13,906 bases of DNA from Terana coerulea (Eukaryota > Basidiomycota > Agaricomycetes > Polyporales > Phanerochaetaceae). Below, piece after piece: positions 1-8,671 of the stretch. Numbering within the stretch: the first letter of the stretch is position 1; the number at the start of each line of letters is the position of its first letter. The stretch lies in NCBI GenBank assembly GCA_024811115.1, contig JAKOGH010000403.1:1-13906 (forward strand), read 5' to 3'. Below the pieces are notes generated by a model that had not been told where the DNA came from, made no database searches, and saw nothing but the letters and a program-made list of their open reading frames with translations. The translations under genes were made by a program, and so were the position numbers.

Positions 1-124
1 TGAACCAGGTTGCGTGCTAGCCTCGCTTTGACACTCTGATCTTGAGGGTTGAACTGACCTCTGTCAGAGTCTGTATCAACCTCCGCCATCGATCCTCGTC
101 ATCGATGTCAATCACCCGCCACGC

Positions 125-130
125 TATAAG
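125..130 (+). promoter_or_regulatory. TATA box of the small gene at 229
   Basis: TATAAG lies about 104 bp upstream of the ATG at 229. A pyrimidine/CA-rich stretch follows, and the start context is ACCACCGCCACGATGA, which is typical of a fungal leader. This is sequence pattern only; no transcript evidence is available. Confidence 0.45.
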
Positions 131-228
131 TTTTCGTGAGTAAGGCATCGAAGGCTCTGACACACTCGTCCACGACCTCCACTCTCACTCAGTACTCAGC
201 GCTCAGCTGCCAGACAACCACCGCCACG

Positions 229-843
229 ATGAAGGGGCTGTTTCAGTTCTATGATCACAAGTCCTTGGGCAGGTGAGTTTTGACAGCACTGCTTGGACTG
301 CATCCGCTCATCCTTGTGGATGGAGGCGAGGATGGTGAAGCGTCGCCGACCCCGATTCTGCTGGTGAAGGTGGGAGATGTCGATGCATAGGTCATTGCCA
401 TTGTGGTAAGATAGACTTATCTGCGTTGAGACCGTGCACTGATCAATTCTGTTTCAACAGCTGGCAGACATGGATGGCAACTTCAGGAACTTCGGGACTC
501 GCTCTCTGTTAGTGCGTCCTCTTCCGCTGACTCCCGGCTTTCCATCCCCCAAGCTCACCTTCACTGCAGGCAACAGTAGCCCGTACTACCCTATTCCCCG
601 ACACACTCTCCTCCCCAACCATCCCGGTCGCTACCTGCAGCTTCATGTCCTGCAACCTGACGAAGCAGCCCATGTTCTTTGGGTATGACAGTGTGAGTCA
701 TGCCATCATTGTCACTCACACAGACATACTGACATTTCACTGTACAGAACAGTTTCTTTGCAAGCTCCGATGTTCTGTCACTGATTCCCCCAAGATGCAC
801 TGGTTGCACTACTTGCTCTTGTACTTATCACAGTAAGTGGTAG
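229..843 (+). CDS. Small spliced hypothetical gene, Cys-rich C-terminus
   Basis: I do not recognise the product. Exon 1 (229-272) starts MKGLFQFYDHKSLG and ends at a strong AG|GTGAGT donor. Acceptors lie at 460 (TTTCAACAG), 569 (CACTGCAG) and 747 (CTGTACAG). Two models are open. Model 1 joins 229-272, 461-507 (donor GTTAGT), 570-682 (donor GTATGA) and 748-843, giving 99 aa. Model 2 starts at ATG 470 and joins 470-511 (donor GTGCGT), 570-692 (donor GTGAGT) and 748-843, giving 86 aa with a different central frame. Both share the last exon, which ends in a Cys-rich tail (CTGCTTCSC) and a TAG at 841-843. There is no clear signal peptide or membrane segment. Splice signals and the upstream TATA box suggest a transcribed gene, but the choice of frame and any function are open. 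Confidence 0.4.
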
Positions 844-940
844 TTGGTCTCACCAGCAGTAAGGAGTAAGTATGGGTGAGTATCACAAGCCAGTGTAGTG
901 TATTGTATGTATATTACTGCATGTATTACATCTGCTCACC

Positions 941-946
941 AATAAA
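941..946 (+). promoter_or_regulatory. Possible polyadenylation signal
   Basis: AATAAA lies about 100 bp downstream of the TAG at 841-843, in an AT-rich tract. It fits the 3' end of the small gene. Fungal poly(A) signals are loose, so this is tentative. Confidence 0.3.
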
Positions 947-949
947 TGC

Positions 950-1713
950 GATTATATCACAATTATGTCTATGTCTGATGAGGGTTACCATATATGGTAT
1001 GCGAGGCAGTAAGCTCCCGACAAATCCTGGGGATGGCGCTGAGTGCGACAAGCCCAGATTGCCCTCGCGAGTAGGCTGACGCAGCCCCAGTCCCAGCCTG
1101 AAGCAACCTGCCGAAGGGGAAGCCTGGAACAAGATGTGCTCACTTTTCTCAACGCGACCCTGGTATCGGATCGATCACAAGATCGGAGACCGGGTCTGAT
1201 CCAGACCCCGACCAAGGCTGCGCCAACCTCGCCGCCGCCTAGTGGTGTACGGTGTCGACAGTAGACGCCCAAGGCCACTGGATCTGAGATCTGAGATCTG
1301 AGAGCCCAAGCTCACATTGACAAGTTGTTGACAAGGTTGGGAAACTGTGGGAGTTACCAGGGACACATGTTGTTGTCCGCTAAATACCCCGTCATTGTGG
1401 CATGCGAAGCCAACAATATTAATGGCCATAAGACAGACGAGAGCAGAGCGTCCTGCTGGTAAGCACACGAACTCAAAGACGCGGCACGGGATGAGGAATG
1501 TCGAGCAGTCTCGATTTTCAACCTTATGAATGCGGCTTATCCAAGGGAGGGAGGGAGGGGGGTCACTGTGGCGAGGTCTCATCGCAAACGACCCACTTGA
1601 GGCACAGGCATGAGATAGTATCACTACCATACAAATTCTCAAAAGGCTCACAATGACATTACAGACGCTGACAGATACGCTGATAACAACTAGGTCAATA
1701 CCATATACGTGGC
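950..1713. other. Intergenic stretch without convincing gene
   Basis: About 760 bp lie between the small gene and the 3' end of kinase-like pseudogene A. A long minus-strand open frame crosses it (1175-1861), but at its right end this is just an out-of-frame reading of the pseudogene, and the rest resembles no family I know. The only structure seen is the short GATCTGA triplet repeat at 1281-1301. Confidence 0.4.
1281..1301 (+). repeat. Three tandem copies of a 7-bp unit GATCTGA
   Basis: GATCTGA is repeated three times head to tail, followed by GAG. It is a micro/minisatellite-scale repeat in an intergenic region, with no evident function. Confidence 0.8.
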
Positions 1714-2871
1714 TTACAAATCCTCTGGATTGTAATACCCTCCCGATGGAGGTTAGGCAGGATTCGTTCCAGCCATGACGCGACGCTGAACGCATGGGCA
1801 GTCGGCCACATGTTTGTTTCCTGCGCGCGATCGAAGTCGATGACACGCCACTGGTGAACACGCTGGTGGTAGGGACAGACCAGCCCCGGAAGGCCAGGGC
1901 GGTGACGAGGGCGTGCTGAGGATGTTGGAGTAGCGAATATCTTGAGGATAGATCCGCATGTAGGCTAGATCCGCAAATATGTCGTGAACATCATCTCTAA
2001 TGAGTTCGACGGGTGAATGTGAGCCTCGAGAAAGAGAGCGGTGAAGGAAAAGTGTACGTACATGAGGTTTTGAGAGAGTTCAACATACATGGGGAGAAAG
2101 TCGCCGAGGCGCTCCAAGATCAGGATGGAGAGAACGCTGGGCGGCTCTTGGACTTCTTGAAATTCCGTGTCGACGGGCTCAGTTACAAGAACGGGATGTC
2201 CTCCAAGCTATCTTCGCGAACTGACTTCCTCCAGTTCTTCGTCCAGGTCTTCTTCATCAGATTCCGGATCTAAGTGATGATGTGGGTAAGTGAGGTCCAC
2301 TTCAGTCTCGGAGCCACTCTTGGAGCTTCGCTTGACGGGCGAAATATTGAACGAGACCTCGGCAGAAAAATAGCCATAACAGCGAGCAATGGAGATGCCT
2401 TGCAGCCGGCAGCAAGTGGTCATAGTAGTATGCATCATGGGCGAGGGTGACACTACGTCTTCGATAAGAGATTTTTGCGACTAGAGGTGGTAGCCCAGTG
2501 GCACCAAGCAGGGCAGGGTCAGTGCCATCAGAGTCGGCAACGCCTTGAAGACGAGGCCCGAGCTACCGCCGCCCCCAAGCATTTACCGAGACAAAGTTTC
2601 AACTTCAAGTCGCCGGCAGGAGGCGACTCCGCAGATAAAGGCGAGGCGGGGCTGAACCTCTCATCTCCTTGGAATCTTCACGAAAGAGAAGTCGCTTGTT
2701 GCAGATCCCCTGTGCTCTGGCGAAGGAGAGCGGTGTAGGGGTCCCATTGATATGAACGCCAGGAACAACAACAGAGGCGATTGCATTCGAAGCCTGTGCA
2801 TAGTTTGAGAAGAATTCCCACAGCTCATTATGGGCACTTACGATCTGCTGAGGGGTGTTTGACATTCCCAT
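1714..2871 (-). pseudogene. Degenerate kinase-like gene, copy A (paralogue of the gene at 5094-6355)
   Basis: This is a full-length but broken relative of copy B, on the same strand. Matching parts in order: a ten-codon exon 1 (2842-2871, MGMSNTPQQI), an intron 2794-2841 (GTAAGT...ACAG), the exon 2 text ASNAIASVVVPGV, a glycine-rich loop (GGSSGLVFKA), the Lys strand VAKISYRRRS, HDAYYYD, CYGYFSAEVS, ILERLGDFLPM, an intron 1997-2061, the catalytic loop IYPQDIRYSNIL and the metal motif VIDFDRAQETNMWPT. The end aligns as YYNPEDL plus TAA (1714-1716). Reading through needs at least four frame changes: near 2570, near 2400, in the proline-rich stretch near 1890, and near 1735. There is also an in-frame TAG at 2208-2210. 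Copy B is intact at the equivalent central and C-terminal positions. The gene is therefore very probably non-functional. Confidence 0.75.
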
Positions 2872-3455
2872 AATAAATAGTGAGAAGGTTAAACATCCAG
2901 AATGGACCAGCGCTGATATAAGTATCGAGATAGACGCCGATTCCTAACACGCACACGCGCTAAACTGCTTCAACAATGAGCTCGCCGGAGCCACTTGCCA
3001 GTGTTGCCACATCCGTGCACAATGAAGCAGGCAGCGGCTTACGCATCAGCTGAGGCCACTACTAGTGATTGTCGCGAGGGTAGCCAAACGACCAAGTCAT
3101 GAAATTCGAACGCTCATTGTTCAATCGAAACATATGTGCACTGGCCCTCAACATCCATACGGACGCACGAGGCATTTCGCAGTATGACTATCGTGACAGG
3201 AGATATTCCAGCGGTACTAAGATCAGTACTCGGTGTTGGATTAATTTTTAGGAGAACATTGGTTGAACAGCTTAGCGTTATAGCTGAGTTTTCCTCACAT
3301 CTCTTGCGTAGTCTGAAAGTATCGATAACCCGAATACAGCCCTGCAGCCAAGAGTGGCTTACGACACCTTGGCCCTGCCATCTAATGGTATCTGATGGCT
3401 GCCATTCTGCAGTGGCCGGAATAACACGTATGGTCACATGGACGCATCTATCGCC
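2872..3455. other. Intergenic region between divergent genes
   Basis: About 580 bp separate the 5' end of pseudogene A (minus) from the TATA box of the nuclease-like gene (plus). Open frames of 108 and 122 codons overlap here on opposite strands (3136-3462 plus, 3114-3482 minus). Neither has recognisable motifs or splice partners, so I do not call a gene. It probably holds the promoters of both neighbours. Confidence 0.4.
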
Positions 3456-3463
3456 TATATAAG
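3456..3463 (+). promoter_or_regulatory. TATA box of the nuclease-like gene
   Basis: TATATAAG sits 92 bp upstream of the ATG at 3548, whose context ACCCATGG is strong. The spacing matches that of the other TATA boxes in this window. Confidence 0.5.
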
Positions 3464-3547
3464 ACACCACAACTTTTGGCACGATCCTTTCCAGGCAGGC
3501 TCAACGTCCACAAACTTCTGCCAAGTCCTATGGTCTTTTAGCTACCC

Positions 3548-4904
3548 ATGGCGACAACTGTTATTCCTCCCCTCCTCCCCTCCTCCCTCCTCCTGCTCAC
3601 CAACAGCCTGCTGCGCAGGCTCGGCGAGTTTTATTTCTGCCACCCAGGCTGTACGGCCAATCCTCCAGGGCGGTTGGACCTCAACACAATCCAGCTCCCG
3701 GTGTTGGACCTCAATTGCCCTTTCTCGTTGCTCCAGACTTGTACCCCGACGCCCTTCCACATCCGCTCGAATTCGAGTGCAAACGTCTCGTCGTGACACG
3801 CTCCGGCATAAATAAAGCTGCTACCAAGACTGCCGGCGCCGTCCAGAGCTTGGATAAAGGCTCACAACTCAACCAAATTAGATGGTGTTTTGATCTGTGG
3901 CAGCGTTTCCAAGATTACACAGAGACTCTATCCCCCTGGTGTGCCCGTTGTCAGGGTTCCCCTCGACGGTTCAGACGGTGCCACCATCTTGAACACCTGG
4001 AACCCACAACTCACTACAATTCCGCTTCCCGATCCTGTGCAACAACGTCGGGCTATCGGAGCATTGAAGAACATTTTCGAAGGTCATCTCCTGAAGCCAG
4101 CCGACGCGTTGGTCAATTCGCGAGTTCGCTGTTCAAGATGAGGTCAAAGGGCAAGTGCTGCAATTCGTCGACCTTCTCATACAAGTTACACCCATCAATT
4201 ATGTGTACATTCAATGACTTGGGGTGCTGACATTTCACTCTACAGACTCGTTACGCCAACCAGATCAACGTTCCGCTGACGGTCGCAACCAAAGGTAGCT
4301 GGAGTGTCACCCCTGCCAATGGGTTTTACCCTACATGGCTGCGACCGATCAATCGCGATGCACGCCGTCACAGATACGAAGAATACCAAGGCAGGCTATC
4401 CAGACTTTCTACTTTGCCGGGATCCGAACTTCTTAGCATACGGTGCCATTCTTGAAGTCAAGTTTTTGTTGGGGGTAACCAATGCCATGGTCGAGGCACT
4501 GTTCAATGGCTCAGTTGTGGAATCGGGGACTGGGAACTTCAACTGGGATGGTACTACTATCTCAGCGTCACTGCTCAAACAGGTATGTGATCAATACGCC
4601 ATATGGGACTCAGCTGATGAAATCGTCGCAGCTTTGGGCCAAGCTGCATTTCCACAATACCTCCGTTGGTGTTTTCACCAATGGTCATTACATTTTCGCT
4701 TTTATGAAGACGGCCAAAAAGCAGCTCACGTTCACCGGCTTACATCTTTGGACAGATTCTGACGTTCTGCAGACGCTGACTGGTATGACATTCTTAGGCC
4801 TCGACTGGCCCAAACTCACGAAGGCAAACCGACGGCTTAACATCTCGTCAACCCGTTTAGTAAAATCATTTTGTCCTGTTCATGAACGTGTCACAGATTG
4901 GTGA
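3548..4904 (+). CDS. PD-(D/E)XK nuclease-like protein, multi-exon; 5' part uncertain
   Basis: The 3' part splices well. Exons lie at about 4113-4184, 4246-4294, 4374-4582 and 4632-4904, with introns 4185-4245 (GTTACA...TACAG), 4295-4373 (GTAGCT...CACAG) and 4583-4631 (GTATGT...CGCAG). The joined frame stays open to TGA at 4902-4904. It contains AGYPDFLL, then about 15 residues later ILEVKF, i.e. the Asp and Glu-x-Lys of a PD-(D/E)XK fold. KQLWAKLHF and VGVFTNGHYIFAF follow, fitting the Gln helix and the next core strand of that fold. Further upstream RLYPPGVPVVRVPLDG and LNTWNPQLTTIPLPDP (3890-4110) look coding, with a candidate acceptor at 3879-3881. Joining them to IREFAVQDEVKGQVLQF needs a one-base frame change near 4110: a frameshift lesion or a missed intron. 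The first exon is unsure, because two frames are open from 3548 to 3790. Nuclease activity is inferred from the motif alone. The gene converges on kinase-like copy B. Confidence 0.55.
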
Positions 4905-5093
4905 ATCGACCGTACTTCCCAATTTATATGAATTTCAGTGCGTTGTTGATCATATGGTGTGAAGCTATAATGTGAGGATTCGGAAGTGAGTTTCCCAAGC
5001 CAACTATGAAGCATGCCGGTGGATACACTGAGCATTGCGGCGCTACGCCATTCTTGGTGTGATACAGCAGGGCACACAAGACAGAAGAACCAG

Positions 5094-6355
5094 CTACCAG
5101 ACAGCCGGTTCACATAAGCTACAAGTTGTCACTACGCGATAAAATCTGCTATCAATTTTGGATTCGGAGCGGCTGGGACAAAAGTTCTCCGGGTTGTAAT
5201 AACCTCTGTACCGAAGGTGAGGCAAAATTTGGTCCAGCCACGACTCGACTGAATAGGCGTGTGCTGTTGGCCACATGTTGGTTTCCTGTGCACAATCGAA
5301 GTCAATGACGCGCCACTGATGAACACGCTCGTGGAATGGGCAGACCAAACCAGGGAAACCGGGTGGCGATAGAGGGGCACTGAGGATGTTGGAGTAACGG
5401 ATGTCTTGAGGATAGATGCGCATGTATGCAAGATCAGCGTAAATGTCATGCACATCATCTCTAATGTTTCCAGACATTGACTGTAAGCTTGTAGAAATAG
5501 CTGCGGAGAAGGGGCGAGCCACTTACATGAGGTCTTGAGGAAGTTCCACATGCATAGGAAGAAAGTCTCCCAGACGCTCTGGGATCAGGATGGAAACAAC
5601 ATTAGGTGGTTCTTTGGTTTTCTGAAAGTCGGTGTCTACAGGCTCAGGCTCTGCCCGTGGAAAAACCTCCACTGAGCTGAGTTCAGCCTCTGCAAGCGTT
5701 TCTCCTTCGATTTCGTCGTCGTCGTCATCGTCACCCTCGTCATAATCTGTGTGGTAATAAGAGTAGGCCAGTTGCATGGCCGTCTCAGGATCATCCTCCG
5801 AGCCCTGCTTGACCAAAGACACGTCCGGTGAGACTTCCGCGGAGAAATAGCCGTAACAGTGAGCAATTGAGACGCCTTGCACCGGAAGTAGCTGATCGTA
5901 GTAGTAGGCGTCGTGAGCAAGCCTAACGCTTCGTCCTCGATAAGAGACTTTCGCTACCAAAGGCAGTAGGCCAGGAGTGGTTTGCAAAGAGCTGTCAGAG
6001 CCATCTGGATCGATGAAAGCCTCATACACAAGGCCGGAGCTGCCACGCCCTAGCTGAGCTCCAAGACGAAGCCGCATCTTGAGATTTTCGGCTGCTGGTA
6101 GAGTCGTCAATGGGACGGGAGGTGGCGGGGGCCTCTCATCTTGTTAGAGCTTTTGCGATATAGTAGACGTTCGTTATGGATCCCTTGTGTCCTTGCGAAG
6201 GAGACGTCAAGAGTCAGCCCGTTGGATCCTAATACACCAGGCACCACAACGGAAGCAATTGCATTCGGAGCCTAAGAGCCTGTCTTAGCGCGATCCAACT
6301 AAACGGCTTCGACACTGGTACTCACGATCTGCTGCGAGATGTTCGAGGAGGTCAT
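5094..6355 (-). CDS. Protein kinase-like gene, copy B, with atypical catalytic motifs
   Basis: Exon 1 is 6326-6355 (MTSSNISQQI), with a GTGAGT donor at 6325 and acceptor CTTAG before 6271. Exon 2 continues as APNAIASVVVPGV. A frame change near 6134 (candidate acceptor GATGAG|AGG with a CTAAC branch site just before) leads into the core. Intron 5461-5526 (GTAAGT...ATTAG) precedes the last exon, 5460-5094. The core shows a Gly-rich loop LGAQLGRGSSGLVYEA, the ATP-lysine strand LVAKVSYRGRS, a hinge-like ILIPERLGDFLP, a catalytic loop IYPQDIRYSNIL (Q replaces His-Arg before the Asp; Asp and Asn kept) and VIDFDCA in place of DFG. It then ends after about 65 residues, without a normal C-lobe. An acidic insert (D/E run) interrupts the N-lobe. 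This resembles the short kinase-like proteins expanded in mushroom genomes. Catalysis is uncertain. It is largely intact, unlike copy A. Confidence 0.65.
5713..5730 (-). repeat. GAY microsatellite coding an acidic run in kinase-like copy B
   Basis: A run of GTC/ATC triplets on the plus strand (GAC/GAT on the coding strand) encodes the Asp run within DEGDDDDDDEIEGE. Copy A has a shorter acidic stretch (ESDEEDLDEELEE) at the same place, so the run probably varies in length. Confidence 0.7.
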
Positions 6356-6578
6356 GACTGCGGGAGGAAGGTTGGCTCGCCGCAGTGGAACGTTCGACCT
6401 AAGTGCGCCAAACGAGCGCTCGAAGTCGAGATCCCACTGGGCCAGGGCCACGAGGTAGGACAATGCAATCCATGAAGAGACAATACACGCGCGAGCAGAC
6501 AACGTTGATTAGCCAGAATTATGAATAGCTGCAGACATGTATCTCCAACTCTTTACTGGCTCGCATGTTGGCTGAATA

Positions 6579-6599
6579 CACGACGCAATCCGCGTCGTG
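6579..6599. repeat. 8-bp-arm palindrome, unit 1
   Basis: The inverted repeat is CACGACGC, spacer AATCC, GCGTCGTG. It lies about 575 bp beyond the AAD stop codon and is kept exactly in unit 2, although the flanking bases differ. It could be a hairpin or a protein-binding palindrome; the role is unknown. Confidence 0.7.
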
Positions 6600-7172
6600 G
6601 CCGTGTTGCTAAAAATCGAGGGCTAAGTTGGCTCCATAGCAAGTCCGGCGATATCCGCTACAGGGTGATTACCGAACGCCACAAATCCCTATGGAGCGTT
6701 CAGCCCTGGTTCAGCCGCACCTCGCTCATATTTGACAAGTCTATGGCCGCCGCTAGTGCGCTGGCAGAAAACGGAATGCATCCCATTGCTGTGTTTTGAA
6801 TGACCTCCGAATATTTCCTTTCCGAAAAGGATAGTCGTGGTTCTCGTTCATTGTTCAGGCCTGCTGTCAATGTGCGACGCTTCTACTCAAACATGTTGGG
6901 CTGCCCTACACACTCCAGAGCGTCGTGCCAGCCAAGTTGCGGTTTTTGGATACTTACCGTATTAGCTGTCTGGTAAAACATTTATAATCTGCTGTATAAG
7001 CCATATATCACAATGACCCGCGAGTTGGAAGGTGTGAGAGCCTTAACTTGAGCATGCTCCGCAGGAGTGAGGGAACGGACCAAGGCATTTCGTTATCGCA
7101 GATGTCCACTGGTATTCTCTGTATTATTCCTGTTGATTTGCATTGGTAGTTACAAGGACATGTTGTACAGGC
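6600..7172. other. Spacer 3' of the first AAD gene, no gene seen
   Basis: This is the spacer between the 5' flank of kinase-like copy B and the AAD stop codon. It aligns with 10607-11318 of unit 2, with many substitutions and indels. An open frame at 6521-6799 is not preserved in unit 2, so I read the stretch as non-coding, including the AAD 3'UTR. It contains GAACGC...GCGTTC (6673-6701), a small inverted repeat lost in unit 2. Confidence 0.5.
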
Positions 7173-8595
7173 TTATGTGCGGCGGGGACGAATAGGCTGA
7201 GAAGCAGGCCACTTGTCGAAGTGACCCCCAGACTTGTATAACCTCCCGATGTCCGAACCATCGCCCTGTACCATATACACTTAGTCGGCTTGTAGATCTG
7301 TACGAGCAGTATGTAACTCACGAAGTTATTGAATGGGAAGCCCTTGTTGAAAGGGACAATGTCGTCGAGAGTCTTGATTTGCTCCGGACTGAGTGAGATA
7401 TCGAGCGCCTCAATATTGGCGTATAGATGCTCAATCTTACGGCCGCCGAGGACGGGGAAGACGTATGGAGCTTTCTGCATAAGATATGCGATAGCGACTA
7501 CAGAGCAAAGGTTATCAAGTTGCCCACGATTGTAGATACCCTTACTTACCCGAGGTGATGTGCTTCGCGCCGATCTCCTTCGCGACCTTCTCGAGCTCCA
7601 GGCATACCTTACGTTCGTTTTCGGAACGCTTCCAGTCTTTGAATATAGTTCGCCCATTTTCACCTGACTCGATACGCTTCTGTTCCTCTGCGTCCGTGCG
7701 GATTCGGCCGGCAGCGAGCACATTCCATGGAGCCAGTGCCATACCTAGGTGTAGAATGCCGTTCAATTCGGGACCCGCTAGACAACGACATGCACACGCA
7801 CCTTCATGCAAAGCCATAGGCAGGATATCGCGCTCGAAGTCGCGCTCGAGTATGCTCCAAGCGCCCTGATAGATGACAAACGGCGTCTTGCCACTCATGC
7901 GTGCGTATGTGTTGGCCTTCGACACGACCCACGCCGGCGTGTCCGAGATGCCGAGGTACAGCACCTTGCCCTGGGTGACAAGGTTGTGGAGGCCGTTCAT
8001 GACTTCCTCGATGCTGGTCATGTAGTCCCACCAGTGGACGTACAGAATGTCGATGTAGTCGGTCCGCAGCTTCTGGAGCGAGTCATTGACAGAGTTGTGC
8101 AACGACTTGATGTTATTCCCAACAAATTGCGTTTTCTGGGCAACCTCGCCCGGCGGCGCACCGCGCTTGTAGTTCGTGGTATACTAAGCTATTTTAACGC
8201 GGTGATGCAGAGATTCTGAAATGATGTTGGCTGACCTTCGTGGCAAGAACTATTTGGCTGCGAATGTTGCGCTTCTCCATCCATTCACCGATAAACTCCT
8301 CGGACGACTCGTCCTGGCTGATGCAACGTAAGCACGCCGTACAATAGAACAGGATATTGACGACTTACTAGTTGTTTGCAGTGTCGATGAAGTTGCCCCC
8401 AGCCTCGTAGAACGCGTCAAGCAACTTGAAGCTGCTCTCCTTGTCCATCGCACCCATGCCCAACGATGCCCACTTGTCGCCAATGCTCATCGCACCAAGC
8501 TGGATGGGCGACACATGTACACCTGCGAGAGGTGCGAGCTGGCGATGGCGGCCGAGCTTGGTGGCAGGTTCAGGAGGGGATGCCCAGAGACTCAT
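7173..8595 (-). CDS. AAD: Aryl-alcohol dehydrogenase (AKR family), copy 1
   Basis: An aldo-keto reductase of the fungal aryl-alcohol dehydrogenase group, expected to interconvert aromatic aldehydes and alcohols with NADP(H) in the cytosol. The model is join 8595-8369, 8317-8236, 8183-7802, 7744-7550, 7497-7322 and 7265-7173: 1155 nt, 384 aa, the usual family length, with all splice phases consistent. The AKR tetrad is visible: Asp71 and Tyr76 in FIDTANNYQDE, Lys103 in IVLATK and His153 in LYVHWWD. Also present are [35 protein letters not shown], the C-terminal cofactor region [15 protein letters not shown] and the typical end GGHFDKWPASQPIRPRR. The start was chosen by homology with copy 2 and the upstream TATA box. 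The 57-nt intron (7745-7801) has no stop in frame. Fungal AADs are linked to lignin-derived aromatic metabolism and are often multicopy; the exact substrate is not shown. Confidence 0.93.
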
Positions 8596-8664
8596 GCTGC
8601 GTCGTGTGTTGAGGTGGAAGTAAGGATAGAGGAGGGTGCAATATCTTCCACGAGAGGCTGAGGA

Positions 8665-8671
8665 TTTTATA
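8665..8671 (-). promoter_or_regulatory. TATA box of AAD copy 1
   Basis: TATAAAA on the minus strand lies 70 bp upstream of the ATG. It is followed by a pyrimidine-rich leader (CACCCTCCTCTATCC) that is nearly the same in copy 2. Confidence 0.65.

Noticed and set aside
1175..1861. 228-codon minus-strand open frame
   Set aside because: Its right end is pseudogene A read out of frame and the rest has no family features; it probably arises by chance from decay.
3114..3482. Overlapping open frames of 122 codons (minus) and 108 codons (plus, 3136-3462) upstream of the nuclease-like gene
   Set aside because: They overlap on opposite strands, show no motif or splice partner, and lie in the divergent promoter region. 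One is likely a shadow of the other and both may be chance.
5713..5730. Possible frameshift at the trinucleotide run in kinase-like copy B
   Set aside because: The run is in frame and flanking segments read through without a break; only its length is variable.
6521..6799. 92-codon plus-strand open frame in the spacer of unit 1
   Set aside because: The frame is not preserved in the aligned spacer of unit 2.
7806..8219. 137-codon plus-strand open frame antisense to AAD (and 149 codons at 11895-12344)
   Set aside because: Antisense shadow of the strongly supported AAD exon; its conservation follows from the coding strand.
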